Notes: generated by a model from the letters alone, not told the origin. A stretch of 22,304 nucleotides of DNA from Vulcanisaeta distributa (GCA_002506645.1 DAXY01000005.1:1158-23461), one strand, 5' to 3'. Shown: positions 13,738 through 21,256, counted from the stretch's first letter. Numbers and translations are program-made.

Positions 13738-14989
13738 GAAGGTCCCGATTCAGTACCTGCCGAGGCCCAGGGAACTAACTAATTACCTACTGAAGTCCGG
13801 TGAGGACTTCGTGATACTGCTCGAGAGTGGTCCAGGCTTTCCAGAGAGGTCCAGGTACACAATCGTTGCGTGGGGGATCTCGAAACACGTAATTGTTGGT
13901 TGGGACGGCGATTTATACGGTGAGTTAAAGAGCCTTGTTAAGGGGCTTGGTAGGTTCGAGAGCGGTGACATAGCCCTCGGCTACCTATCCTACGAGGCCG
14001 TGGTGCACATGGAGCCGTACTTAAGGAATTACCTGAGGAGGCCTGAATGGCCGATAGCCGAGTTCGTGATCCCGAGTAACGTCGTTATTTACGACAACCT
14101 ACTGGGCAGGGGCTACGTGAGGGGTGAGTTGCCCAGTAACGTCTCCATGGACGTGGGCGATTTCGAGGTGATGGGCAGGGTTGGTGGGACTAGGAGGGAG
14201 GACTTCATTAGGTGGGTTGAGTCGTCGCTGGAGGATATAAGGAATGGCGAAATCTTCCAAATAGTCCTGTCTAGGTATGAGGATTACTCCGTGAAGGGTG
14301 ACGTGATGGATCTATACATGAGGCTCGCCGACCTGAACCCATCACCATACATGTACATAGCCAAGTTCGGGGATAAGTACATAGTTGGTACTAGCCCGGA
14401 GCTGCTGGTTAAGGTGGATGGCGATAGGGTTGAGACGCACCCAATAGCCGGCACTAGGCCGAGGGGTAGGGACCCAATTGATGACTTGAGGCTTGAGGAG
14501 GAGTTGATCAACAGCATTAAGGACAGGGCGGAGCACGTGATGCTCGTTGACCTAGCGAGGAATGACATAGGTAGGGTGTGTAGGTTCGGCACGGTTAGGG
14601 TTAAGGAACTATACGCAATTGAGAAGTACCAAAGCGTCCAGCACCTGGTCTCGAGGGTTGAGGGAGTACTGGAGCGAGGCAATGACATTGTCGATGCATT
14701 ATTCGCGACGTTCCCCGCAGGCACCGTGAGCGGGGCGCCAAAGCCCAGGGCCATGGAGTTGATCGCTAAGTACGAGGGCGAGGCCAGGGGCCCGTATGCC
14801 GGCGCCATTGGGCTCATGCATGGTGGTGGCGGCGAGTTTGCCATAATGATTAGGACCCTATTCCTAGTGGGTGGTATGGCCAGGGCGCAGGCGGGGGCAG
14901 GCATTGTGTATGACTCAGTGCCCGAGCTGGAGTTCCAGGAGACTGAGTATAAGTTAATGAGCCTTAAGAAGGCCATGGGGGTGGCCTGA
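13727..14989 (+). CDS. trpE: anthranilate synthase component I
   Basis: Makes anthranilate from chorismate with ammonia from TrpG. The 420-aa protein keeps LLES in the N-terminal region, the motif that binds the inhibitor tryptophan in TrpE, so feedback inhibition is likely. The catalytic half shows IRNGEIFQIVLSRYE, NPSPYMYI, GTSPELLVKV, HPIAGTRPRG, HVMLVDLARNDIGRV, FATFPAGTVSGAPKPRAMELI, RGPYAGAIG and AQAGAGIVYDSVPELEFQE, in family order. Separate trpG follows directly. I chose GTG 13727, preceded by a GGAGGT at 13713-13718; TTG 13709 in frame would add six residues, and GTG 13730 is equivalent. PabB is the alternative; the trp operon and LLES favour TrpE. Confidence 0.94.
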   Translation: MVVRKVPIQYLPRPRELTNYLLKSGEDFVILLESGPGFPERSRYTIVAWGISKHVIVGWDGDLYGELKSLVKGLGRFESGDIALGYLSYEAVVHMEPYLRNYLRRPEWPIAEFVIPSNVVIYDNLLGRGYVRGELPSNVSMDVGDFEVMGRVGGTRREDFIRWVESSLEDIRNGEIFQIVLSRYEDYSVKGDVMDLYMRLADLNPSPYMYIAKFGDKYIVGTSPELLVKVDGDRVETHPIAGTRPRGRDPIDDLRLEEELINSIKDRAEHVMLVDLARNDIGRVCRFGTVRVKELYAIEKYQSVQHLVSRVEGVLERGNDIVDALFATFPAGTVSGAPKPRAMELIAKYEGEARGPYAGAIGLMHGGGGEFAIMIRTLFLVGGMARAQAGAGIVYDSVPELEFQETEYKLMSLKKAMGVA

Positions 14990-15571
14990 ATGTACCTCGT
15001 AATCATAATTGATAATTACGACTCATTCACGTACAACATCGCCCAATACGTGGGTGAGCTTGGGGCCAAGCCCCTGGTGTTTAGGAATGATGAGGTCACG
15101 GTTAGGGTCATAGAGAGGCTTAGGCCCGACGGCATTATAATATCGCCGGGGCCAGGTAACCCACTCAATCCAAGGGACGTGGGTGTTTCCAGGGATGTTA
15201 TTCAACACTTCAGGGGTAGGGTACCCATATTGGGTGTTTGCCTCGGCCATCAATTAATAGGCGTAGTCTTTGGGGCTAGGGTTAGGAGGGCTAGGACCAT
15301 TAAGCACGGTAAGGTGAGCATGATTAGGGTCATTAATCAATCACCCATATTTCGGGGCATTCCCGAGCGCTTCGAGGGGATGAGGTATCACAGCCTAGTC
15401 ATTGATGATATACCCAGCGAATTAACCGTAACCGCGGTCTCGGAGGATGATGGTGAGGTCATGGCAATACAGCACAGGGATTACCCCGTGTTTGGCGTTC
15501 AATTCCACCCAGAGAGCGTGGGCACCCCAGTTGGTAGGGATATACTTAGGAACTTTCTGTCCCTAAGTTGA
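14990..15571 (+). CDS. trpG: anthranilate synthase component II, glutamine amidotransferase
   Basis: Class I glutamine amidotransferase feeding ammonia to TrpE. The 193-aa protein shows IDNYDSFTYN (7-16), ISPGPGNP (51-58, oxyanion strand), LGVCLGHQLIG (81-91) with nucleophile Cys84, the RYHSLV segment and VQFHPES with the catalytic His and Glu. The ATG follows the trpE stop without a gap. It may double for p-aminobenzoate synthesis in organisms that make it, but nothing here indicates that. It is the last gene of the six-gene trp unit, followed by an AT-rich region. Confidence 0.96.
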   Translation: MYLVIIIDNYDSFTYNIAQYVGELGAKPLVFRNDEVTVRVIERLRPDGIIISPGPGNPLNPRDVGVSRDVIQHFRGRVPILGVCLGHQLIGVVFGARVRRARTIKHGKVSMIRVINQSPIFRGIPERFEGMRYHSLVIDDIPSELTVTAVSEDDGEVMAIQHRDYPVFGVQFHPESVGTPVGRDILRNFLSLS

Positions 15572-15677
15572 CTTCGTTAATTACATTAATTACCCATCGA
15601 TAATTGTATATTTTTGAAATTATAATAGTTTATTCATTTTTATTAAATTATTTAAGTGGTTACGGCATGGCCAGCCC
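15572..15677 (+). promoter_or_regulatory. end of trp operon and ppsA promoter
   Basis: This 106-base AT-rich gap begins with an 8-bp direct repeat TTAATTAC (15577-15584 and 15586-15593). T-tracts at 15611-15615 and 15637-15641 could terminate the trp transcript. Two TATA candidates overlap: TTTTTATTAAA from 15637 (start near 15665) and TTATTTAAG from 15648 (start near 15676). Depending on which is used, the transcript would begin at the ATG of a mini-ORF at 15667 or directly at the ppsA GTG at 15678. Confidence 0.5.
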
Positions 15678-15699
15678 GTGGCGAATTATAAATTCATAG
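15667..15699 (+). other. possible mini-ORF, 10 codons, overlapping ppsA start
   Basis: ATG at 15667 reads MASPWRIINS and stops at TAG 15697-15699. The ppsA GTG (15678) is in the -1 frame relative to it and overlaps its Trp codon, the same geometry as at the other aromatic leaders. If transcription starts at 15676-15678 the ATG is not transcribed and this is meaningless. Confidence 0.18.
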
Positions 15700-18107
15700 T
15701 TTGGCTCAATGAGGAGGTTAAGGATCCTTCAATACTCGGTGGTAAGGGTGCAAACCTGAACAGGTTGATGCAGTTAGGGGTGCCGGTACCGCCTGGCTTC
15801 GTCATAACCACCGAGGCCTTCGACTACTTCATGACCGCGAATAGGCTTAAGGATAGGGTCCTCAACATAATCGAGGAGGTTATTAAGGAGGGTAAGCCTG
15901 AGGAGTATGAGGAGGCGGGGAGGAGGATTAAGGAATTGATCCTCAGTACGGAAATCCCGAAGGACCTAAATGACGAGATAGCCAGGGCATACACCGAGTT
16001 GAGTAGGCTCTTCAATACCGAGGCCGTTGCCGTGGCCGTAAGGTCCAGCGCAAGCGCCGAGGACCTCAGGACGGCTAGTTTCGCGGGGCAGCAGGACACG
16101 TACCTAAACGTCAGGGGTGTTGAGGATGTCATTAAGTACGTAAAGCACGTGTGGGCTAGCACGTACAATGCGAGGGCGTTGGCGTATAGGGATGAGAAGG
16201 ACATACCGCATGACGTGGCCTACATGGCAGTTGTTGTGCAGAAGCTGGTGAATGCCAAGGCCGCCGGTGTGATGTTCACAATAAACCCAGTCACTGGGGA
16301 TAGGGGCGAGGTCGTTATTGAGAGTTCCTGGGGACTTGGTGAGGCGGTCGTTGGCGGCATGGTCACGCCGGACAGGTGGGTGGTGGATAAGGGAAGGCTC
16401 GTGATTAAGGACAGGGTTGTGTCGAGGAAGAACGTAATGATGATTAGGAGCGAGGCCGGATTGACGAAGACTGTGGATGTCCCGAGCGACATGGCGGAGA
16501 AGCCGTCACTCAGTGATGAGGAGGTTTTGGCATTGGCCAGGGTGGGCATTGACCTCGAGAACCGCCTTGGATACCCACTGGATATTGAGTGGGTTGTTGA
16601 TGCGGATTCTGGGAACATATACGTTGTCCAAATGAGGCCAGAGACCGTGTATAGCGGTGGTAAGGCCAAGGTGGTCACGGAGGCCGGGGCGGCAGTAGGT
16701 AGGGTGGTGGTTAAGGGCATTGCGGCCAGTCCAGGGGTTGCAGTGGGTAGGGTGAGGATTTGCCTAACCCCAGAGGAGGCCAGGTCAAAGATGAGTAAGG
16801 GCGACATACTCGTGACCAGGATGACGAACCCCGACTGGGTCCCCTACATGAGGATTGCCTCCGCAATAATAACCGATGAGGGCGGCATGACGAGCCACGC
16901 GGCCATAGTCTCAAGGGAATTGGGCATACCGGCCATAGTGGGTACTGGGAACGCGACCAAGGTCCTCAGGGATGGTGAGGTATACACCGTAGATGCGGTG
17001 CATGGCGTGGTGTATGAGGGCGAGGTTAAGGAGTTGATAAGCAAGGCCACTGGGGAGGTGCAGGCAGCCGCGGCGCCCAGCACCAACGAGATAGTACTCC
17101 ACATCTACAGGTCGATAAGGACCGCAACGGGCGTCTACATGAACCTGGGAGTTCCCGAGAAGATCGATGAGTATAAGGACCTACCATTCGACGGGATCGG
17201 CCTCATGAGGATAGAATTCGTATTATCGAGCTACATTGGCGACCACCCACTCTACCTAATCAGCATTGGTAATGAGGAGAAGTTCGTGAACAGGCTGGCC
17301 GAGGGAGTCGCCTATGTTGCCAAGGCCATATACCCAAGGCCCGTCATTGTCAGGTTCAGCGACTTCAAGAGCAATGAGTATAGGCAGTTGACGGGTGGTG
17401 AGAAGTTCGAGCCTGAGGAGAGGAACCCAATGCTTGGCTGGAGGGGTGTGTCGAGGTACGTAAGTAGGGATTACGAGAGGGCCTTCAGGCTCGAGGTTAG
17501 GGCGATCAAGAAGGTTAGGGAGGAGATGAACCTGACCAACGTCCACGTGATGGCGCCCTTCGTGAGGGCGCCCTGGGAGTTGGAGAGATTCATGGAAATA
17601 CTCAGTGATGAGGGCCTCGAGAGGGATAGGGACTTCAGGGTCTACGCGATGGCTGAGATACCAAGCATAGCACTACTCGTTGAGGACTTCGCGAAGTACG
17701 TTGATGGATTCTCAATAGGCAGTAACGACCTGACCCAGCTGGTCATGGGCGTGGATAGGGACAACGACATACTCGTTAGGCAGAACCCGAGGTACTTCGA
17801 TGAGAGGGAGCCAGCCGTCCTAAGGGCGATGTACGAAATAATTAGGAGGGCCCACGCAATGAACAAGAGCGTGGGTATATGTGGGCAGGCGCCATCGGTT
17901 TATCCCGAGATAACGGAGTTCCTCGTCAGGGCCGGCATTGACTACGTATCCGTTAACCCAGACGCCATAATATCGACTAGGCTACTCATAGACTCCATAG
18001 AGAGGAAGATAATACTTGAGGAGTTACGTGAGTTGAGGGGTAAGCTCATGCCGAGGGGTCCAGATGAGGAGTTCCACGAAATACTCAACAAGGTCTTTAA
18101 GGGATGA
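15678..18107 (+). CDS. ppsA: phosphoenolpyruvate synthase (pyruvate, water dikinase)
   Basis: Converts pyruvate and ATP to PEP, AMP and phosphate; its product is a substrate of both DAHP synthase and EPSP synthase. The 809-aa protein has the N-terminal ATP-grasp domain beginning GGKGANLNRLMQLGVPVPPG (residues 20-39), AVRSSASAEDLRTASFAGQQ, the swivelling domain with GGMTSHAAIVSRELGIPAIVG carrying the phospho-histidine, and the C-terminal PEP/pyruvate barrel with MRIEFVLSS, FSIGSNDLTQLVMGVDRDN and GICGQAPS with the catalytic Cys. Length is near the E. coli enzyme (792 aa). The start is GTG 15678; no ATG in frame lies upstream. The C-terminal signature separates it from pyruvate phosphate dikinase. 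Confidence 0.95.
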   Translation: MANYKFIVWLNEEVKDPSILGGKGANLNRLMQLGVPVPPGFVITTEAFDYFMTANRLKDRVLNIIEEVIKEGKPEEYEEAGRRIKELILSTEIPKDLNDEIARAYTELSRLFNTEAVAVAVRSSASAEDLRTASFAGQQDTYLNVRGVEDVIKYVKHVWASTYNARALAYRDEKDIPHDVAYMAVVVQKLVNAKAAGVMFTINPVTGDRGEVVIESSWGLGEAVVGGMVTPDRWVVDKGRLVIKDRVVSRKNVMMIRSEAGLTKTVDVPSDMAEKPSLSDEEVLALARVGIDLENRLGYPLDIEWVVDADSGNIYVVQMRPETVYSGGKAKVVTEAGAAVGRVVVKGIAASPGVAVGRVRICLTPEEARSKMSKGDILVTRMTNPDWVPYMRIASAIITDEGGMTSHAAIVSRELGIPAIVGTGNATKVLRDGEVYTVDAVHGVVYEGEVKELISKATGEVQAAAAPSTNEIVLHIYRSIRTATGVYMNLGVPEKIDEYKDLPFDGIGLMRIEFVLSSYIGDHPLYLISIGNEEKFVNRLAEGVAYVAKAIYPRPVIVRFSDFKSNEYRQLTGGEKFEPEERNPMLGWRGVSRYVSRDYERAFRLEVRAIKKVREEMNLTNVHVMAPFVRAPWELERFMEILSDEGLERDRDFRVYAMAEIPSIALLVEDFAKYVDGFSIGSNDLTQLVMGVDRDNDILVRQNPRYFDEREPAVLRAMYEIIRRAHAMNKSVGICGQAPSVYPEITEFLVRAGIDYVSVNPDAIISTRLLIDSIERKIILEELRELRGKLMPRGPDEEFHEILNKVFKG

Positions 18108-18127
18108 GGCGGCCTTGTGGACTAAAT

Positions 18128-18137
18128 ACTTAAAAAC
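18128..18137 (+). promoter_or_regulatory. TATA box of the LysE-type gene
   Basis: ACTTAAAAAC at 18128-18137 in the 51-base gap after ppsA lies 29 bases (first T) before the ATG at 18159, the usual leaderless spacing here. Confidence 0.55.
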
Positions 18138-18158
18138 GATGACTATATAGCATAATTA

Positions 18159-18794
18159 ATGCTTGGCCCCAACTTCATAGTTAAGGTAATTATAATAAGC
18201 GCCTCAGGGGCTTTGGCGCCAGGCCCATTGACCGCGTCGGCGGCCAGCCTCGGCGCGCGTGCGGGCTGGAGGGCAGGTTTTAATGAGGCGGTTGGCCACA
18301 TGGCCGTGGAGTTCCCGTTAGTGCTTGCAATAGCCTATGGGCTCCATTACGTATTTCAGATACCCATTGTTAGTACCTCCTTCGGTATCATAGGCGGTGC
18401 ATTCCTGCTCTTCTTCGCCTACCTAACACTTAGGGATGCCCTGAGGGGCGGCCTTAACGTGGATGATGCGCCGAGGTATGGCTCGGCCATTGCGACGGGT
18501 GCTGCGCTGTCCCTGTTTAACCCATACTTCATTGCGTGGTGGATTGGGGTTGGCACACCATTAATCATGGAGGCCTTTCAATCAATGTACCTAGTGGGCA
18601 TAGGAATACTGTACGCCTCGCACGTGTGGCTTGACTACGCATGGCTAACACTAATGGCCTCCCTAGGGTCCATGAGTAGGTTGAGGATTACCGCCTACAG
18701 AATATTGCTGATGGCGTTGGCAATAGCCATAGCCTACTTCGGGCTATCGATGATCGTACCAATCGCCGAATCCCTTTTAATAAGGCCGGCATAG
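18159..18794 (+). CDS. LysE/RhtB-family amino-acid exporter
   Basis: Small integral membrane protein of 211 aa with about six hydrophobic segments (roughly residues 5-28, 46-66, 70-91, 108-132, 142-166 and 178-202). The first segment carries the family signature ASGALAPGPLTA (15-26), and SLFNPYFIAWWIGVG (118-132) matches the conserved N-P motif of the fourth. LysE-family proteins export amino acids or related metabolites by proton exchange. Next to an aromatic amino-acid cluster an aromatic amino acid is a natural guess for its cargo, but specificity cannot be read from sequence. A leaderless promoter precedes it. The next gene begins 12 bases after its stop and has a TATA-like TTTTAATAA inside this gene's end. 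Confidence 0.8.
   Translation: MLGPNFIVKVIIISASGALAPGPLTASAASLGARAGWRAGFNEAVGHMAVEFPLVLAIAYGLHYVFQIPIVSTSFGIIGGAFLLFFAYLTLRDALRGGLNVDDAPRYGSAIATGAALSLFNPYFIAWWIGVGTPLIMEAFQSMYLVGIGILYASHVWLDYAWLTLMASLGSMSRLRITAYRILLMALAIAIAYFGLSMIVPIAESLLIRPA
18775..18783 (+). promoter_or_regulatory. TATA-like box of the MaoC-like gene
   Basis: TTTTAATAA inside the last codons of the preceding gene predicts a start at about 18801-18804. ATG 18800 opens a 13-codon out-of-frame reading frame (MADGLLRLFRPVF), while the gene itself starts at ATG 18807. The gene could also be co-transcribed with the exporter. Confidence 0.4.
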
Positions 18795-18806
18795 TTATAA
18801 TGGCTG

Positions 18807-19856
18807 ATGGCCTCCTCCGGCTATTTCGGCCCGTTTTTTGAGGATTTTGATATTGGTTCTATGATTAGGCATAGGCCCTGCAGAACCGTTGAATTCTTCG
18901 ATAACGTCCTCTGGTCCTCACTGACCCTGGATTACACACCGCTCTATCTAGATCGTGAGTACGCATCCAGGACCGACTTCGGCAATGTCATAATAAACCC
19001 AAGACTGTTACTATCGCTGGTAATCGGCATCGCGACGAGGGATACGAGCATCAATACTATGGCCTTCCTGGGCATTGACTATGAGAGGCTGGTAAAGCCT
19101 GCCTACCCAGGGGATACGGTATGCGTCGAGTCCGAGGTGGTGAACAAGCGCGAGTCTAGGAGTAGGCCCGGCATGGGCATTGTGACGTGGGTTCATAGGG
19201 CATATAACCAAAGGGGCGACCTAATCTATGAGGTTAGGAGGAGCAACCTAATCTATAGGCGTGATTCATCGCCTTGGATCAAGTTCCTTAAAGGAGAGCC
19301 GGTGGGTGGGCTTGGCGCAAGGCCTGTGAAGGCCGTGCCTAGACAATTCAATTACTCAATGACCCAGTTAGGTCATGAGCCGTGGCTTGGCAGGTTCTTC
19401 GAGGACTTTAGGGCCGGCGAGGTTATTATTCATAGGCTTGGCAGGACCGTGTACCAATTCGATAATGTACTAAGCACCGTATTGTCTATGAATACCGCAA
19501 CCCTGCACTTCGATGAGGAATACATGCTCTACCATGACTATGGTAAACCCGTTGTGCAGGCCCCATTCATCGCTGGTTTGGCCTCTGGATTATCTTCAAT
19601 GGACTTGGCGATGAACATGGCGGCGGACCTCGGCATTACGGAGCTTAAGCTCTCAACACCCGTCTTCGACGGTGATACGCTTCATGCAGTTAGTGAAGTG
19701 CTGAATATCGACGCTGGGGGCGACCCGAGGTTTGGGGTTATCACTGTTAGGACGAGGCTTTATAAGGGCATGATGGGGACCGAGGTCGCCGCTATGACGA
19801 GGAGGATAGCCATATATAGGAGGGAGTACTCACCGTGGAGGTTCATATGGAGGTGA
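18807..19856 (+). CDS. double-hotdog MaoC-like dehydratase/hydratase
   Basis: The 349-aa protein is an internal duplication. Repeat 1 begins GPFFEDFDIGS (8-18) and repeat 2 GRFFEDFRAGE (195-205); each continues R-T-V-x-x-F-D-N-V-L, a MaoC-like hotdog core, and P-x-x-x-G-D-T (99-104 and 285-291). Such tandem MaoC proteins of ~340-350 aa include mesaconyl-CoA hydratases and related acyl-CoA (de)hydratases. The catalytic D-x4-H motif is split between copies: repeat 1 has D42-x4-Y47, repeat 2 has N229-x4-H234. The exact substrate is unknown, and I do not assign one. No clear link to aromatic biosynthesis is visible; it faces the convergent dihydroorotase gene, with an inverted repeat in between. 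Confidence 0.75.
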   Translation: MASSGYFGPFFEDFDIGSMIRHRPCRTVEFFDNVLWSSLTLDYTPLYLDREYASRTDFGNVIINPRLLLSLVIGIATRDTSINTMAFLGIDYERLVKPAYPGDTVCVESEVVNKRESRSRPGMGIVTWVHRAYNQRGDLIYEVRRSNLIYRRDSSPWIKFLKGEPVGGLGARPVKAVPRQFNYSMTQLGHEPWLGRFFEDFRAGEVIIHRLGRTVYQFDNVLSTVLSMNTATLHFDEEYMLYHDYGKPVVQAPFIAGLASGLSSMDLAMNMAADLGITELKLSTPVFDGDTLHAVSEVLNIDAGGDPRFGVITVRTRLYKGMMGTEVAAMTRRIAIYRREYSPWRFIWR

Positions 19857-19881
19857 AAGGGCTTGAGCGCGCATGCTTATG

Positions 19882-19905
19882 TACGGCAATACCCTCAATG
19901 CCGTA
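19882..19905. terminator. inverted repeat between convergent genes
   Basis: TACGGCA (19882-19888) and TGCCGTA (19899-19905) are perfect 7-bp inverted arms around 10 bases, spanning the dihydroorotase stop codon and lying 26 bases after the MaoC-like stop. It could be a bidirectional terminator hairpin, but there is no adjacent T tract and archaeal termination usually relies on T tracts, so confidence is low. Confidence 0.25.
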
Positions 19906-21211
19906 GTGACGCCTCCAGGGCCTTCCTCGTGGCACCATCGATGTACTCCTCGCTTATGTATGCCAACTTTCCATGAAGTATCGTGGCCACTACGGCAACG
20001 TCAACCTCAAAGCCCCTGAATGGCGAGAACTTAGCCTTTGATCTAAACCTCTCCGGCTCTATCCTATGCCGCGCCTTGGCATTGATTATGGCTAGGTCAG
20101 CGCAGGAGCCCTGCCTAATCCCGGTACTGAGCCCGAGGAATTTGGCCGGTCTTTCCTGGAGGGCCCTCATTACCGTAGCTAGGTTGGTAAACCCACGGCG
20201 CCAAAGCGTTAGTAGGAGGGGTGCCGTGGTCTCGAGACCTACAATGCCAGGCGGCGCCTCATCATACGGCCTATCCTTCTCCCAATCGGCATGGGGTGCG
20301 TGGTCGCTGGCAACAATCGGTATTTCACCCCTAACGAACATGGCCAGCAACTCCCTCCTCACACCCTCATCCCTGAGCGGCGGATTAACCTTGCAATAAC
20401 CCGGCTTCTCAACCCTGGCGAGGCACTCCTCCTGGCTTAGGAGCATGTGGTGCGGCGTCACGTCGAAGGTTATGTCAAGACCGCTGAGCCTAATCATACT
20501 TATTGACTGCGGGAGTGTTAGGTGCGTAATGTGGACCTTAGTCCCATACCTATGGACTAATTTAATGACGTTATGGATGCAGGCCAGCTCAGCCCTTGGG
20601 CTCCTAATCACGTTGTGGTATTCAAAACCCCTTGGGCCGTTGTATTGATTAATGATGATTGGGTCCTCACAATGCATTATAATCGGTATACCAACCCTCG
20701 CGGCCTCCATGAATAGGGATTCCAGGTATTGATCACCGCCGTACTCAAGCACCTCCTCAGGAAGTACCTCACCAACCGCGTAGGCGCCATTGCTGAGCGC
20801 ATCCCCAAGTATCGACGGGTCCCGCGGAGCGCCGAAGTAATACCTTATGTGCAGGTTCGTCTTCCTACCGAACTCATCGATCTTCCGCCTGAGCAACTCC
20901 ACGGTGTTTATTGGCGGTTTCGTATTGGGCATATCGCCAACCGCAGTATAGCCGCCCGCCAGCGCTGCCTGCGTGCCCGTCACGGCATCCTCCTTATAGG
21001 ATAGTTCGAAGTCCCTGAGGTGAACGTGGATGTCCACAAGCCCGGGAAGGACGATGTACTGGCTCGGCAGCTCCAGCTTACTCCCTGCCTCTATCGGTTC
21101 ATTACCCACGTAGGATATTTCGCTGCCGGTGATGCCGATGTAGGCATTCCTAAGCTCGCCCCTAACGTATGCCCTAGCCCTAATCAACACATCAACCTTG
21201 GGGGTACCCAT
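19895..21211 (-). CDS. pyrC: dihydroorotase
   Basis: Zinc amidohydrolase that cyclises carbamoyl-aspartate to dihydroorotate in pyrimidine synthesis. From ATG 21211 the protein is 438 aa. VDIHVHLRD (59-67) provides the H-x-H metal ligands and substrate Arg, then YKEDAVTGTQAALAGGYT, IIMHCED, VHITHL, IVASDHAPH with the metal/catalytic Asp, and the C-terminal KFSPFRGFEV strand typical of the family. The usual bridging carboxylated lysine is not evident: no Lys lies between about residue 120 and the IIMHCED motif. The TTG at 21220 in frame was considered, but a minus-strand TTTTTTAATT at 21233-21242 is at leaderless distance from ATG 21211. Allantoinase/hydantoinase are weaker alternatives. Confidence 0.9.
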   Translation of the reverse strand: MGTPKVDVLIRARAYVRGELRNAYIGITGSEISYVGNEPIEAGSKLELPSQYIVLPGLVDIHVHLRDFELSYKEDAVTGTQAALAGGYTAVGDMPNTKPPINTVELLRRKIDEFGRKTNLHIRYYFGAPRDPSILGDALSNGAYAVGEVLPEEVLEYGGDQYLESLFMEAARVGIPIIMHCEDPIIINQYNGPRGFEYHNVIRSPRAELACIHNVIKLVHRYGTKVHITHLTLPQSISMIRLSGLDITFDVTPHHMLLSQEECLARVEKPGYCKVNPPLRDEGVRRELLAMFVRGEIPIVASDHAPHADWEKDRPYDEAPPGIVGLETTAPLLLTLWRRGFTNLATVMRALQERPAKFLGLSTGIRQGSCADLAIINAKARHRIEPERFRSKAKFSPFRGFEVDVAVVATILHGKLAYISEEYIDGATRKALEASLRH

Positions 21212-21232
21212 TATGGGCAATTGCTGGTCAGG

Positions 21233-21242
21233 AATTAAAAAA
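21233..21242 (-). promoter_or_regulatory. TATA box of pyrC
   Basis: Read on the minus strand, TTTTTTAATT lies about 28-31 bases before ATG 21211. This supports that ATG over the upstream TTG at 21220 and suggests a leaderless transcript separate from sufC. Confidence 0.5.
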
Positions 21243-21256
21243 TTGTTTTATGTACT

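Noticed and set aside
14284..15006. 240-aa minus-strand reading frame opposite trpE
   Set aside because: It is antisense to conserved TrpE motifs, Ser/Thr-rich without a domain, and has no promoter signal.
15667..15699. Frameshift at the ppsA N-terminus (ATG 15667 as true start)
   Set aside because: The GTG-started protein has a normal PEP synthase N-terminus (NYKFIVWLNE then GGKGANL), so no sequencing error or frameshift is needed. The ATG frame is kept only as a weak mini-ORF.
16220..16807. 195-aa minus-strand frame opposite ppsA
   Set aside because: It is a shadow of the conserved ATP-grasp and swivelling domains of PEP synthase, with no recognisable protein family.
18800..18841. 13-codon frame MADGLLRLFRPVF ahead of and overlapping the MaoC-like gene
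   Set aside because: The frame offset differs (+1) from the aromatic leaders, there is no enrichment in any amino acid relevant to the gene, and transcription may start at the gene's own ATG 18807.
19983..20399. 138-aa plus-strand frame opposite pyrC
   Set aside because: It lies antisense to the dihydroorotase catalytic motifs and shows no independent evidence.
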